Part shown: positions 1-7,118 of the stretch, one piece after another | Layout: the number at the start of each line of letters is the position of its first letter | Position numbering within the stretch: position 1 is the first letter of the stretch | Source of the DNA: CAYJXJ01 sp964374095 | GTDB lineage: Bacteria > Elusimicrobiota > Elusimicrobia > UBA1565 > UBA9628 | DNA length: 12,424 nt | Direction of reading: 5' to 3' | NCBI GenBank assembly: GCA_964374095.1 | Contig: CAYJXJ010000140.1 | Coordinates: forward strand, 1-12,424 | Program-made: the position numbers and the translations under genes | Notes under the pieces: generated by a model | Database searches by the model: none | What the model saw: the letters and a program-made list of their open reading frames with translations, nothing else | What the model was told of the DNA's origin: nothing

Positions 1-72
1 GCGCTTTGCCCTACGGATCAAGGCTTTTCACTTTTCGTGCGGTGGGGAAGTTCTGATCCTCTTTCCCCATAC

Positions 73-101
73 TTGCATTTCTCGACGGGATATGGTATAC
101 T
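73..101 (+). promoter_or_regulatory. Sigma-70-like promoter of smc with extended -10
   Basis: A TTGCAT -35 box (73-78) and a TATACT -10 box (96-101, five of six consensus bases) are separated by 17 bases. A TG pair at 93-94 gives the extended -10 form TGnTATACT. Transcription would start near 107-109, leaving a leader of about 37 bases before the first smc ATG. The -35 matches consensus only in its first three bases, so the extended -10 probably carries the strength. Two similar 17-base-spaced elements occur upstream of the next transcription units in the left half, which supports the assignment. It is inferred from sequence only. Confidence 0.6.
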
Positions 102-144
102 GCCTGCTACAATTCGGGGACTCAAGGCTAAAAGAAAGCACTGA

Positions 145-3100
145 ATGGACGATAACACAGCCCCCCGGCGCACCATGCACCTCCGCTACGTGGAGGTCCT
201 CGGGTATAAGTCCTTCGCCGAGAAGACCCGCATCGATTTGGAGCCCGGGATCAACGGGATCGTCGGCCCCAACGGGTGCGGCAAGTCCAACATCATCGAC
301 GCCATCCGTTGGTGCCTGGGGGAGATGTCCTGGAAACAGCTGCGCGCCGGCTCCATGATGGACGTCATCTTCGCCGGCTCCTCCCAGCGTCCCCACCTCG
401 GGATGTGCGAGGTCACGTTGGTCTTCGACAACGCCGAAAGCCTCCTCCCGGTGCAGTATTCCGAAGTGACGGTGACGCGGCGGATCTACCGTTCGGGCGA
501 GTCGGAGTACTATCTCAACAAGATCCCATGCCGCCTGCGCGACATCCGGGAGCTTTTCCTCGACACCGGCCTCGGCGGCGAGGGCTACGCCATCATCGAC
601 CAGGGAGGCGTGGAATTCGTGCTCCGCGCCCGTCCCGAGGAGCGCCGCGCCCTGTTCGAGGAGGCGGCCGGAGTGGCCAAGTTCAAGGCCAAGCGCGAGG
701 AGGCCTTGCGCAAGCTCGAACGGGTCGAGGTGGACTTGGGGCGGCTCAAGGATTCTCTGGCCCTCATCAACGAGCAGGTCCGCAAGCTCGATTCCGAGGC
801 TCGCCGGGCGAAGCTTTATAAGAAGTATCAGGAGGAGCTCAAGGCTCTGGAAGTGGCTTCCCTCTTGTCCCAGGTCGACGCATTGGGCCGTGATTTGGGG
901 GCCCTGCGCGAGCGGGCCCGGCCGCTCGAGGAGGCCTTCGGGGCCAAGGGCGTGGCGCTCGACGCCGAGGGGGCCAATCTCGCGGCTCTCAACCTCGAAA
1001 GGGCCGGCCAGCAGGGCCAGGCGAGCGAATGCAACCAGCGCCTCGCGCATACCCGCGCGGAGATAGCAAGGCTCGAGGAGCGCGCGGCCGCCGCGAAGGA
1101 AGCCCTCGAGGACGCGTTGGCGCGGCGCCGGGTCTGCGCGGAGGAGATCGCGTCGGCGCGCAAGCGCCTGGCGGTTTATGGCCCGGAGTTGGATTCGGCG
1201 CGCGAGGCCTTGGCCGGCGCCGAGGCCGGATTGGCGGCGGCCCAGCAGGGCGCCGGCGAATCCCGAGCCCGCATCGACTCCCTGAGCGCGGCCCAGGCTG
1301 CATTGGAGGAGGGATTGCGGGATTTGGCGGCGCGCAAGCTCCAGGCCAAGCAGGAGACTCTCGACGGGCGGCGGGCCCTGGCCCAGCGGGAATCGGCGCG
1401 CGCCAATCAGGAGGGCCGGCTGAGGGGATCCCTGCGCGCCCTGGAGCGGGACCTGGCCCGCGCCGAGGCCGCGGGCCGCGAATCGGACGCCGCCGTCGCC
1501 GAGCAGGCCGCCCAGCAGCCCCGGACCGATGCCGCCCGACGGCTGGCCGCGGAGTCTTCCGGCCGCCTCGAGGAGATCCGGCGCCTGGTTCGGGCCGCGG
1601 GGGAGGATTTCGCGAAGGCCGGCGCCGAGTTGATCAGCCAGCGCGCCCGCATCGAAGCTCTGGAAGCCGAAGGGGGCCGCAATCCTTACTGGACCGGGGC
1701 GCGCGCGGTCGTCGCGGCGGGATTCGAGGGGGTGCTCGGGACCGTCGCCGATCTGATCCGGGTCGAGGATTCGGCCAAGCCGCTCGTGGAGGACGCCCTC
1801 GGAGAGCGGCTGCACGCGGTGGTGTGCGAGAATTCGGAGGCCGCGCGCGCCGCCATCGAATTCCTCGGCGATTCGGGCAAGGGCCGGGCGCGTTTTCTCA
1901 TCCTGAGTTCGCTCCCTTCCGCCGGGGCGCTTCGCGCCTACCCGCCGGAGTCGCGCCCGCTGTTGGACCGCCTCCGATTCGACGCCCGGCACGAGCCCGC
2001 GATCCGGTTCCTCTTTGAGGAAAGCTACACCCTGGGACCGGTGCTTTACGGCGACCATTGGGTCTTCGGAGGAAGTTCCGAGGGGGGCGACGCATCCCGG
2101 CCGCGGTTGGCGGATCTGGCGCAATCGCGCGAAGCCCTTGCGGCGATGGAGTCTCGGGAGGGCCTGTCTCGGGCCGCGCTCGCGAGCGCCGAGGAAGACG
2201 CCGCCGCCGCGGAGAAGTCCCATCAGGAGGCTCAGGCGGCGTTCGGAGGCGCTCTGGCGCGGGAGCGGGAGCTGGCCGAACGCGCCGCCCGGTCGGCGGA
2301 ATTCGCGCGCCGCATCCGGGACGACGCGGAAGGCTCCCGGGGCGAGGCGGCCGGACTTCTCGCTGAACTCTCCGGGAGTTTGGAGGGCGCCCTCCAACTG
2401 CTTGACCGGACATCGCAGGCCGAAGCCGCGGAGACCGCGATCGCCGCCCGGGAAGAGGCGCTGCGGACTGAGTCCGATGGAATGGTCGCCGACCTGGCCC
2501 GCGAGAACGCCGCTCTGGGATCGCTCGATCAGCGGCTGGGCCACCTTCAGGAGAACATCGACTCTCGCCGTGCGGACATCTCGCGGCGCGAGGCGGACGC
2601 CGCGGGCCTGCGTGACGATATCGCGCGCCGCGAAGCGGAGAGTTCCGCGCTGGAGGAACGGCGCGCTCAAGCCGAGCGGACCCGCGCGCAGGCTCTTGAG
2701 GAGATTTCAGGCCATGCCGCGAACCTCGAGCCGCTGAGCCAGGCGGCGGCCTCGGCGCACGGCAGGCTCATCGAGTTGGATGTCGCTGTGGCCGAGAAGA
2801 CCGAAGCCTTGCGCGTCTTGAGGGAAGAGCACGGCGGCGTGCAGAAGAATCTGCACCAAATCGAGATCGAGGCGAGCGGTCTGCGCAGCCGTCAGGACGT
2901 CCTTAAGTCTCGGCTCTGGGAAGAGTGGCGCTTGGCCGAGGAGGAGGCCCGGTCGCAGTCGGCGGGGGCGGCGGCCGATCCGGAGCGGATCGAATCCCTC
3001 CGCAAGCGGCTTGCCAATATGGGCAATATCAATTTGGCCGCTCCCGAGGATTACGAGGCCCTCTCTCAGCGCTCCGCCTTCCTGGACTCCCAGATCACGG

Positions 3101-3678
3101 ACCTCCAAAAGGCGAAGGACGACCTGCATAGCGCGATCCAGAAAATAAACAGCACCACCCGGGAGAACTTCCGATTGACTTTCTCGGAGGTCCGGGAGCA
3201 CTTCCGGCGGCTCTACGGCGTGCTCTTCGAGGGTGGCGAGGCGGACCTGGTGTTGACCGACCAGGACGACCTGCTCGAGACCGGGGTGGATATCGTGGCC
3301 CAGCCTCCGGGCAAGCGGCTGCAGCATCTCTCCCTGCTCTCCGGCGGCGAGAAGACCCTCACCGCGATCGCGCTGCTCTTCGCGTTCTTCATGGTCAAGC
3401 CCTCTCCCTTCTGCCTGCTCGATGAGGCCGACGCCGCCTTGGACGACGCCAATATCGAGCGATTCGTCGCCTTGCTGCGGGAGTTCCAGGCCCGCACCCA
3501 GTTCCTGATCGTCAGCCACAACAAGCGCACGGTGGAGGCCGCCGAGCGGATCTACGGCGTGACCATGGCGGAGGCCGGCGTGAGCCAGATCCTCTCCGTC
3601 GATTTTAAGAAGCGCTCATCGGCGGCCGGACAACCTTCGGCCGGGGAGCCTTCCGCCGCGGCGGGCAATCCCGCCTAG
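145..3678 (+). CDS. smc: Chromosome segregation protein SMC
   Basis: This is a bacterial SMC ATPase, the DNA-entrapping core of condensin. It works with the kleisin ScpA and with ScpB to organise and segregate the chromosome. At 1177 residues it has normal length. The N-terminal head carries a P-loop GPNGCGKSN (residues 41-49). Long charged, Ala/Glu/Arg-rich coiled coil flanks a hinge at about 525-650, starting near GVLGTVADLI. The C-terminal head has the signature LSGGE (1065-1069), Walker B CLLDEAD (1090-1096), the D-loop ALDD and the switch histidine in VSHNK (H1125). All ATPase motifs look intact. The tail after about residue 1150 is low-complexity Ser/Ala/Gly/Pro. The start is uncertain: ATG 145 gives ten extra residues, while ATG 175 begins right at the usual SMC opening (MHLRYVEV); neither has a clear Shine-Dalgarno. 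No scpA or scpB is visible nearby. The GEMSWKQLR wording after the P-loop recalls Elusimicrobiota SMCs, a moderate impression only. Confidence 0.96.
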   Translation: MDDNTAPRRTMHLRYVEVLGYKSFAEKTRIDLEPGINGIVGPNGCGKSNIIDAIRWCLGEMSWKQLRAGSMMDVIFAGSSQRPHLGMCEVTLVFDNAESLLPVQYSEVTVTRRIYRSGESEYYLNKIPCRLRDIRELFLDTGLGGEGYAIIDQGGVEFVLRARPEERRALFEEAAGVAKFKAKREEALRKLERVEVDLGRLKDSLALINEQVRKLDSEARRAKLYKKYQEELKALEVASLLSQVDALGRDLGALRERARPLEEAFGAKGVALDAEGANLAALNLERAGQQGQASECNQRLAHTRAEIARLEERAAAAKEALEDALARRRVCAEEIASARKRLAVYGPELDSAREALAGAEAGLAAAQQGAGESRARIDSLSAAQAALEEGLRDLAARKLQAKQETLDGRRALAQRESARANQEGRLRGSLRALERDLARAEAAGRESDAAVAEQAAQQPRTDAARRLAAESSGRLEEIRRLVRAAGEDFAKAGAELISQRARIEALEAEGGRNPYWTGARAVVAAGFEGVLGTVADLIRVEDSAKPLVEDALGERLHAVVCENSEAARAAIEFLGDSGKGRARFLILSSLPSAGALRAYPPESRPLLDRLRFDARHEPAIRFLFEESYTLGPVLYGDHWVFGGSSEGGDASRPRLADLAQSREALAAMESREGLSRAALASAEEDAAAAEKSHQEAQAAFGGALARERELAERAARSAEFARRIRDDAEGSRGEAAGLLAELSGSLEGALQLLDRTSQAEAAETAIAAREEALRTESDGMVADLARENAALGSLDQRLGHLQENIDSRRADISRREADAAGLRDDIARREAESSALEERRAQAERTRAQALEEISGHAANLEPLSQAAASAHGRLIELDVAVAEKTEALRVLREEHGGVQKNLHQIEIEASGLRSRQDVLKSRLWEEWRLAEEEARSQSAGAAADPERIESLRKRLANMGNINLAAPEDYEALSQRSAFLDSQITDLQKAKDDLHSAIQKINSTTRENFRLTFSEVREHFRRLYGVLFEGGEADLVLTDQDDLLETGVDIVAQPPGKRLQHLSLLSGGEKTLTAIALLFAFFMVKPSPFCLLDEADAALDDANIERFVALLREFQARTQFLIVSHNKRTVEAAERIYGVTMAEAGVSQILSVDFKKRSSAAGQPSAGEPSAAAGNPA

Positions 3679-3697
3679 CGCCCGGCCCTGGCTCCGC

Positions 3698-3749
3698 GGA
3701 GTCGAACTTAGTAGCATGCTCGGGTGACCGCGGGCAATGGTTCGATTCC
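3698..3749 (+). promoter_or_regulatory. Long structured hairpin between smc and the phosphoesterase gene
   Basis: The gap contains an almost continuous fold-back. GGAGTCGAAC (3698-3707) pairs with GTTCGATTCC (3740-3749) over ten pairs with one G-U. After a seven-base bulge (3708-3714), CAT (3715-3717) pairs with ATG (3737-3739). Then GCTC (3718-3721) pairs with GGGC (3732-3735), and GG with CC closes a GTGA loop (3724-3727), a GNRA-type tetraloop. That makes about 19 pairs in 52 bases. There is no T-run after it, so it is not a classic intrinsic terminator. It ends 21 bases before the phosphoesterase ATG, so it could be a leader structure, a processing site, or a transcript-end stabiliser for smc. 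An alternative stem, GAGTC (3699-3703) with GACTC (3754-3758), would compete with it. The role is unknown. Confidence 0.45.
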
Positions 3750-3770
3750 CGGGGACTCTGGAAGAGAACC

Positions 3771-4541
3771 ATGAGGTACGGGATCATCTCCGATGTCCAC
3801 TCCAATTTGGAGGCCCTGCAGGCCGTCCTGGGGTTTCTCGCCGAGAGCCGGGTCGAGGGCTATCTCAGCCTGGGCGATCTCGTCGGCTACGGCCCCGAGC
3901 CCGATGCCTGCCTGCGGCTGATCAGCGCCTTGCCCAACCTCCACGCCGTGATCGGCAATCACGACCTGGCCGCGCTCGGCCTATTGGACCCCAACTGGTT
4001 CAATCCCTACGCCCGCGCCGCGGTGCTTTGGAGCCGCGATCAGATTTCCGAGGACATGAGAAAATTCCTCCAAAACCTTCCGCCGCGCATCGAGACTCCG
4101 GACTTCACGTTGGTCCATGGCACGCCCCGCCGTCCCGTGGAGGAGTACTTGCTGACCGTCGCCGTGTTCAAGGAGGTGATGGCGCAAGTCTCGGTCTGGC
4201 CCCTCTTGGTAGGCCATAGCCACATGCCGTTGTGCTTCCGCGTGCGCCACGACTGGGCGCCGACCCCGGGCCAGAGCGACGTCGAGATGCTTTTCCTTGA
4301 GGACCGCCAAGCGGTTCAGGTCGCCGCCCAGGCCTACGGCCGCGTGCCCACCGCCTTCAACCCCGGTTCGGTCGGACAGCCTCGAGACCAGGACAGCCGG
4401 ACGTCCTGCGCCCTCTATGACACCGAGACCCGGACGTTCCAGTTGGTGCGGCTGACGTATGATATCCAGGCCGTGCAGAACAAGATCCGCATCGCGGGGC
4501 TCCCGGAGTTCCTGGCCTTGCGCCTGGCCTTCGGTCAGTAG
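3771..4541 (+). CDS. Calcineurin-like metallophosphoesterase (YfcE/MJ0936-like)
   Basis: This is a cytoplasmic metal-dependent phosphoesterase of the calcineurin-like superfamily, 256 residues long. The full metal-binding set is visible: DVH at 8-10, GD at 35-36 within GDLVGYGP, GNHD at 62-65, VHG at 115-117 and GHSH at 148-151. A conserved NPGSVGQPRD stretch follows at 197-206. This pattern fits the single-domain YfcE/MJ0936-like branch, whose members hydrolyse phosphodiesters in vitro; some bacterial relatives are annotated as Ser/Thr phosphatases. The natural substrate cannot be read from sequence. There is no signal peptide or membrane segment. The start ATG 3771 is preceded by GGAAGAG at 3760-3766, a usable but close Shine-Dalgarno. 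It lies 92 bases after smc in the same direction, so co-transcription is possible, but the hairpin at 3698-3749 lies between them. Confidence 0.9.
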   Translation: MRYGIISDVHSNLEALQAVLGFLAESRVEGYLSLGDLVGYGPEPDACLRLISALPNLHAVIGNHDLAALGLLDPNWFNPYARAAVLWSRDQISEDMRKFLQNLPPRIETPDFTLVHGTPRRPVEEYLLTVAVFKEVMAQVSVWPLLVGHSHMPLCFRVRHDWAPTPGQSDVEMLFLEDRQAVQVAAQAYGRVPTAFNPGSVGQPRDQDSRTSCALYDTETRTFQLVRLTYDIQAVQNKIRIAGLPEFLALRLAFGQ

Positions 4542-4555
4542 CGCGGGCGTCGCGG

Positions 4556-4584
4556 TTGCAATCCCCCGTCTCATTGGGTAGAAT
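4556..4584 (+). promoter_or_regulatory. Probable promoter of the 4664-5542 secreted-protein gene
   Basis: TTGCAA (4556-4561) and TAGAAT (4579-4584, five of six consensus bases) are 17 bases apart. They begin 15 bases after the phosphoesterase stop codon and would start transcription near 4591. The predicted leader to ATG 4664 is about 73 bases. The -35 begins with the same TTGCA as the smc promoter. I see no terminator hairpin between the phosphoesterase stop and this element, so read-through from upstream is also possible. Confidence 0.5.
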
Positions 4585-4663
4585 AGACCCGCGTTGGATT
4601 GGAAGGATGGTTGCGCATCACTTAATGCCTGACACCGACTGCCTGGCCTCCCGGAGGTTTCCC

Positions 4664-5542
4664 ATGCGCCGTTTCCCCCTGCCGACTCTGGTCCTTCTTG
4701 CCGTCGTCCTGTCGCCGGCGTCCGCCGCCCCGACTTTCGAGAGCCTAAGCGCCGAGGGCGTCTTGGGCTTTGATCGCGCCCGGGCCTTGCCCGAGAGGCC
4801 TCGTTTCGTCCCCAGCGTCCCGGCGCAGAGCGGCGACATGCTTCCGATACACCGGCATTCCGTGGACGCCTCCCAATTTGAGCAGTTCCTTAAGGAGCAT
4901 AGCTCGCTGGCGACCGCCGCCGAGGGATCCGCGACCCCGAAGGGTCCGGCCGTCGCGGACCTGGACCTGGCGGCCCTCCACAACCGGCACCTAAAGAGTC
5001 GACTCCAATATCTGGTCGGCGGGGTCACGGTCTGGATCAGCGGCACCTTCGACCGCGGGCAGAACGCCTTCGTCTCGGTCTTGGTCGACGGCCAGACCCC
5101 CCTCTTCTACGAGGTCAAGGGGCTGCTCGAGAAGGAGCAGACCATCTCGGTGGGCAGCGGGCGGTACAAGCTCTACTTGGCCCCCAACCTCTTCAACAAG
5201 CTCAAGAGCGAGATCGTCTTGGAGAACACCGCCAACGAGGACGAGCAGGTCCGGGTGACGATCAAGAAGCTCTTGGACGCCATCAGCGCGGCGGGAGACG
5301 AGGTCAAGCTCTCGGATCAGTCCTACCGCGCCTTCTACTACGACGACATCAAGAACGGCCGCCAGGACCCCGCGACCAAGACGTTCGCGTTCGTCATGAC
5401 CGATGCCGCCGGTGAATTCCACGTCTTCCTGATCCCGGCGGAGCTCGTGCCCGCCGATCAGGCCGCCGTCTTCAAGATGCACAACAACAAGAAGATCGGC
5501 CTCCAGCAGGCCGGCGGGCGCCTGAAGGTCTTCGAGCTCTAA
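4664..5542 (+). CDS. Secreted protein of unknown function
   Basis: I do not recognise this 292-residue protein. It starts at ATG 4664, preceded by a perfect GGAGG (4653-4657) with six bases of spacing. The N-terminus is a clear Sec signal peptide: MRR, a hydrophobic LPTLVLLAVVL core, then SPASA with cleavage expected after residue 21 or 22. An open frame continues upstream to 4556, but it would bury the signal peptide and cross the promoter. The mature protein has a proline-rich, probably disordered region to about residue 110. A more ordered, Lys/Asp/Glu-rich region follows with alternating short strands (YLVGGVTVWISGTF, FVSVLVDGQ, FAFVMTD, FHVFLIPAEL). I see no cysteine in the mature part, no catalytic motif and no membrane anchor, so it is probably periplasmic or released. 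It has its own promoter and lies upstream of another exported-protein operon. Function is not assigned. Confidence 0.8.
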   Translation: MRRFPLPTLVLLAVVLSPASAAPTFESLSAEGVLGFDRARALPERPRFVPSVPAQSGDMLPIHRHSVDASQFEQFLKEHSSLATAAEGSATPKGPAVADLDLAALHNRHLKSRLQYLVGGVTVWISGTFDRGQNAFVSVLVDGQTPLFYEVKGLLEKEQTISVGSGRYKLYLAPNLFNKLKSEIVLENTANEDEQVRVTIKKLLDAISAAGDEVKLSDQSYRAFYYDDIKNGRQDPATKTFAFVMTDAAGEFHVFLIPAELVPADQAAVFKMHNNKKIGLQQAGGRLKVFEL

Positions 5543-5545
5543 TCC

Positions 5546-5562
5546 GCCCCGTCGCGAGGGGC
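5546..5562 (+). terminator. Short hairpin after the 4664-5542 gene
   Basis: GCCCC (5546-5550) and GGGGC (5558-5562) can pair around a seven-base loop, three bases after the TAA stop. The stem has only five pairs and no T-run follows, so termination efficiency is doubtful. It lies immediately before the next probable promoter. Confidence 0.25.
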
Positions 5563-5563
5563 A

Positions 5564-5592
5564 TTGGCGCCAGGCTTGCAATAGGTTATTCT
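5564..5592 (+). promoter_or_regulatory. Weak candidate promoter for the 5715-7024 operon
   Basis: TTGGCG (5564-5569) and TATTCT (5587-5592) are 17 bases apart, the same spacing as the two better promoters in this half. All three -10 boxes are preceded by GG or GGT. Each box matches only part of the consensus. It sits in the right place: after the previous stop and hairpin, about 120 bases before the first start codon with a good ribosome-binding site. Confidence 0.3.
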
Positions 5593-5648
5593 GAGGCCGG
5601 CGCCGTCAACACTCCCACTTTCCGTTGGGCCTCTTGCCATGTCAAGGG

Positions 5649-5664
5649 TGGGCCCTCGGGCCCA
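5649..5664 (+). promoter_or_regulatory. Leader hairpin upstream of the small-protein operon
   Basis: TGGGCC (5649-5654) can pair with GGCCCA (5659-5664) around a CTCG loop, a six-pair GC-rich stem in the roughly 115-base leader between the candidate promoter and ATG 5715. The flanking GGGTG (5646-5650) and CACCC (5667-5671) offer a competing pairing. No known riboswitch core is recognisable and no T-run follows. It could be a minor RNA structure without function. Confidence 0.25.
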
Positions 5665-5714
5665 GGCACCCAGCCCCCGCGCCTGTTACCCTGATCTTGA
5701 TGGAGGACAAGACC

Positions 5715-5888
5715 ATGCAGACCAGGAGACTCGCCAGCCGGGAAGAGACCGCCGCCAAGAACGTGACGCTCTTTCCCGCTCATTTTTCAGGAAGCCGGAT
5801 CCGGACCCACCTGCGTACCCTCAGCGGCCGACAAGTCTACCTTTGGAGCACCGGCCGGGGTCGCTCCCGCCAGGTGATCAAACACTGA
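5715..5888 (+). CDS. Small basic protein of 57 residues, coupled to the downstream exported protein
   Basis: This short frame starts at ATG 5715 with GGAGG (5702-5706) eight bases upstream, the best ribosome-binding site in this stretch. Its TGA stop (5886-5888) overlaps the downstream ATG (5888-5890) by one base, as TGATG. That arrangement is typical of translational coupling. The product, opening MQTRRLASREE, is rich in Arg, Ser and Thr. It contains GSRIRTHLRTLSGRQVYLW in its second half and ends RQVIKH. It has no signal peptide, no membrane segment and no cysteine, so it is probably cytoplasmic. I do not recognise a family. It could be a real small protein, for example an RNA-binding or regulatory partner, or a leader peptide whose translation controls the next gene. 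The same frame is open upstream to a TTG at 5625, but that extension has no ribosome-binding site. Confidence 0.55.
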   Translation: MQTRRLASREETAAKNVTLFPAHFSGSRIRTHLRTLSGRQVYLWSTGRGRSRQVIKH

Positions 5889-7024
5889 TGGAACCCCGCG
5901 CGTCCCGCCGCCCATCCTCCCGGGCGCTATTAAGGATAGCGGCGGTTGCCGCCATCGGCCTCGGGCCAAAGGCGGCGTGGGCGGCCAACCCGAGTCTTTC
6001 CGATGACTTCGGCAACATGATGGGCTGGCTCAGCCAGGAGTTCGCGCAAGGCCTGGCTTTCAACGCCGGCTCCACCTTCGACCCGCCGGAAGAGGTCAAG
6101 GGCGCCCGCCTGCAGCCCGATATCAGCCTCGGCGTGGGGTCCATGCCCTTCGACAAGGGCAAGTTCCCGGCTCTCAATTCCCAAGCCCTGCGGGACGCCA
6201 AGCCCCAGGAGCGCTACCCGGACCGCAGCCTTTTTCCGAACCTCACCATGCACCTGCGCGCCGGTACCCCGCGCCGGACCGACTTCTCGATCCGCTTCAC
6301 GAACATGACGATCCCCAAGAACCAAAAGCTCAGCCCGGGCACCACGGGCGAGGGTCAGAGCAACTCGATCGGCTTTGGGATCCGCAAGCACCTCATGGGG
6401 GGGGAGGACGTCCCGATGATCACGCTGGGGGCCAATTACAACCACGTTTTCGGCATCATCAAGACCCGCTCGAAGTTCAATATCGACAGCGTGCCGGGCT
6501 TCAACGCCGAAAGCGATCTCAACGGCGAGGTCGCGTGGAACCTCAACAGCATCGGCCTCAACGTCGTCGTGAGCCAGGCCTTCGGCAATTTCATCCCCTT
6601 CGCCGGCATGGGCTACAACTACGCGAGCGGCTCGGTCCGGACCAACCTGCGGCTCTTGTCCAACACGCCCCTGATCGCGCCGGTCTTCGGCGAAGCGATG
6701 CGCAGGCCGGAGACCAGTTCCGGGCGGCTCATCCTCGGGAGCCAGTGGAACAGCCCCTGGATCAATTTCTTCGCCAACAGCGAGATCAAGACCCTCGGAG
6801 ACCACTCCGGGAAATCCTGGATCATCCACGGCGGCGTCACGCTCCCGTTCCGGATCGGACCCAAACGCCTGGCTTCAACCGATCCGAAGAAGACGCGCCA
6901 GGTGGCGATGGACTCCGACTCCGAGCCCGTCAAGCAGTACCGCAAGGCCGCCAAGTCCAGCGCCGACCGCATCATCGCCGTCGATCCCGCCGACACGATG
7001 TCGGACCTCATCTTCATCCAGTAG
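5888..7024 (+). CDS. Exported, probably outer-membrane beta-barrel protein
   Basis: This is a 378-residue protein starting at ATG 5888, with AGGTGA at 5872-5877 as ribosome-binding site inside the upstream small gene. A signal peptide is clear: arginines at 4-16, a hydrophobic RIAAVAAIGLG core and AWA before a cleavage expected after residue 32. The mature protein alternates hydrophobic and polar residues, with strand-like stretches ending in Gly/Asn turns (LTMHLRAG, FSIRFTNMTI, MITLGANYNHVFG, IGLNVVVSQAFG, IPFAGMGYNYASG, LILGSQWN, SWIIHGGVTLPF). This looks like a small barrel of roughly 10-14 strands. A charged tail from about residue 324 to 378 (Lys/Asp/Ser-rich) follows the last strand, whereas most barrels end on an aromatic residue. 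It resembles the general class of uncharacterised outer-membrane proteins; I cannot name the family. The frame is open upstream to 5639, but that extension precedes the signal peptide and is rejected. Confidence 0.75.
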   Translation: MEPRASRRPSSRALLRIAAVAAIGLGPKAAWAANPSLSDDFGNMMGWLSQEFAQGLAFNAGSTFDPPEEVKGARLQPDISLGVGSMPFDKGKFPALNSQALRDAKPQERYPDRSLFPNLTMHLRAGTPRRTDFSIRFTNMTIPKNQKLSPGTTGEGQSNSIGFGIRKHLMGGEDVPMITLGANYNHVFGIIKTRSKFNIDSVPGFNAESDLNGEVAWNLNSIGLNVVVSQAFGNFIPFAGMGYNYASGSVRTNLRLLSNTPLIAPVFGEAMRRPETSSGRLILGSQWNSPWINFFANSEIKTLGDHSGKSWIIHGGVTLPFRIGPKRLASTDPKKTRQVAMDSDSEPVKQYRKAAKSSADRIIAVDPADTMSDLIFIQ

Positions 7025-7035
7025 AAGGGTAGAAG

Positions 7036-7060
7036 GGGTCACGTCCCAACATCTGACACA
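7036..7060. mobile_element. Possible insertion-sequence terminus
   Basis: Read on the minus strand the segment begins TGTGTCAGATGTTGGGACG and continues TGACCC. A terminal TGT followed by a GC-rich inverted-repeat-like stretch is the general look of the outer ends of IS3/IS481-type elements. No transposase gene, second inverted end or target duplication is visible. If it is an IS end, only about 25 bases are present here. The call rests on general appearance, not on a database match. Confidence 0.2.
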
Positions 7061-7118
7061 TTCCTTGGCGCTACTCTCGGGATAACTCGATCCCACCCAC
7101 TCTTCGGCGGTTCATGAT

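Noticed and set aside
28..2670. An 880-codon open frame on the minus strand opposite smc
   Set aside because: It is the complement of a GC-rich coiled-coil gene where stops are rare. Its product is Arg/Gly/Leu/Pro-rich without a recognisable domain, while the + strand encodes an intact SMC with all ATPase motifs.
2707..3519. A 270-codon minus-strand frame opposite the SMC C-terminal head
   Set aside because: It is a shadow of conserved signature and Walker B coding sequence on the + strand, and has no domain of its own.
3697..3760. tRNA-like segment with an acceptor-like pairing (CGGAGTC with GACTCTG) and a TTCGATTCC T-loop-like stretch
   Set aside because: The span is only 64 bases, the T-stem does not pair (AATGG against CCCGG), and there is no anticodon arm. 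It folds better as one long hairpin.
4556..4663. In-frame upstream extension of the 4664-5542 gene
   Set aside because: It overlaps the promoter and would hide a clear signal peptide; GGAGG six bases before ATG 4664 decides the start.
5639..5887. In-frame upstream extension of the 5888-7024 gene
   Set aside because: It precedes an obvious signal peptide and overlaps the small gene that has the better ribosome-binding site.
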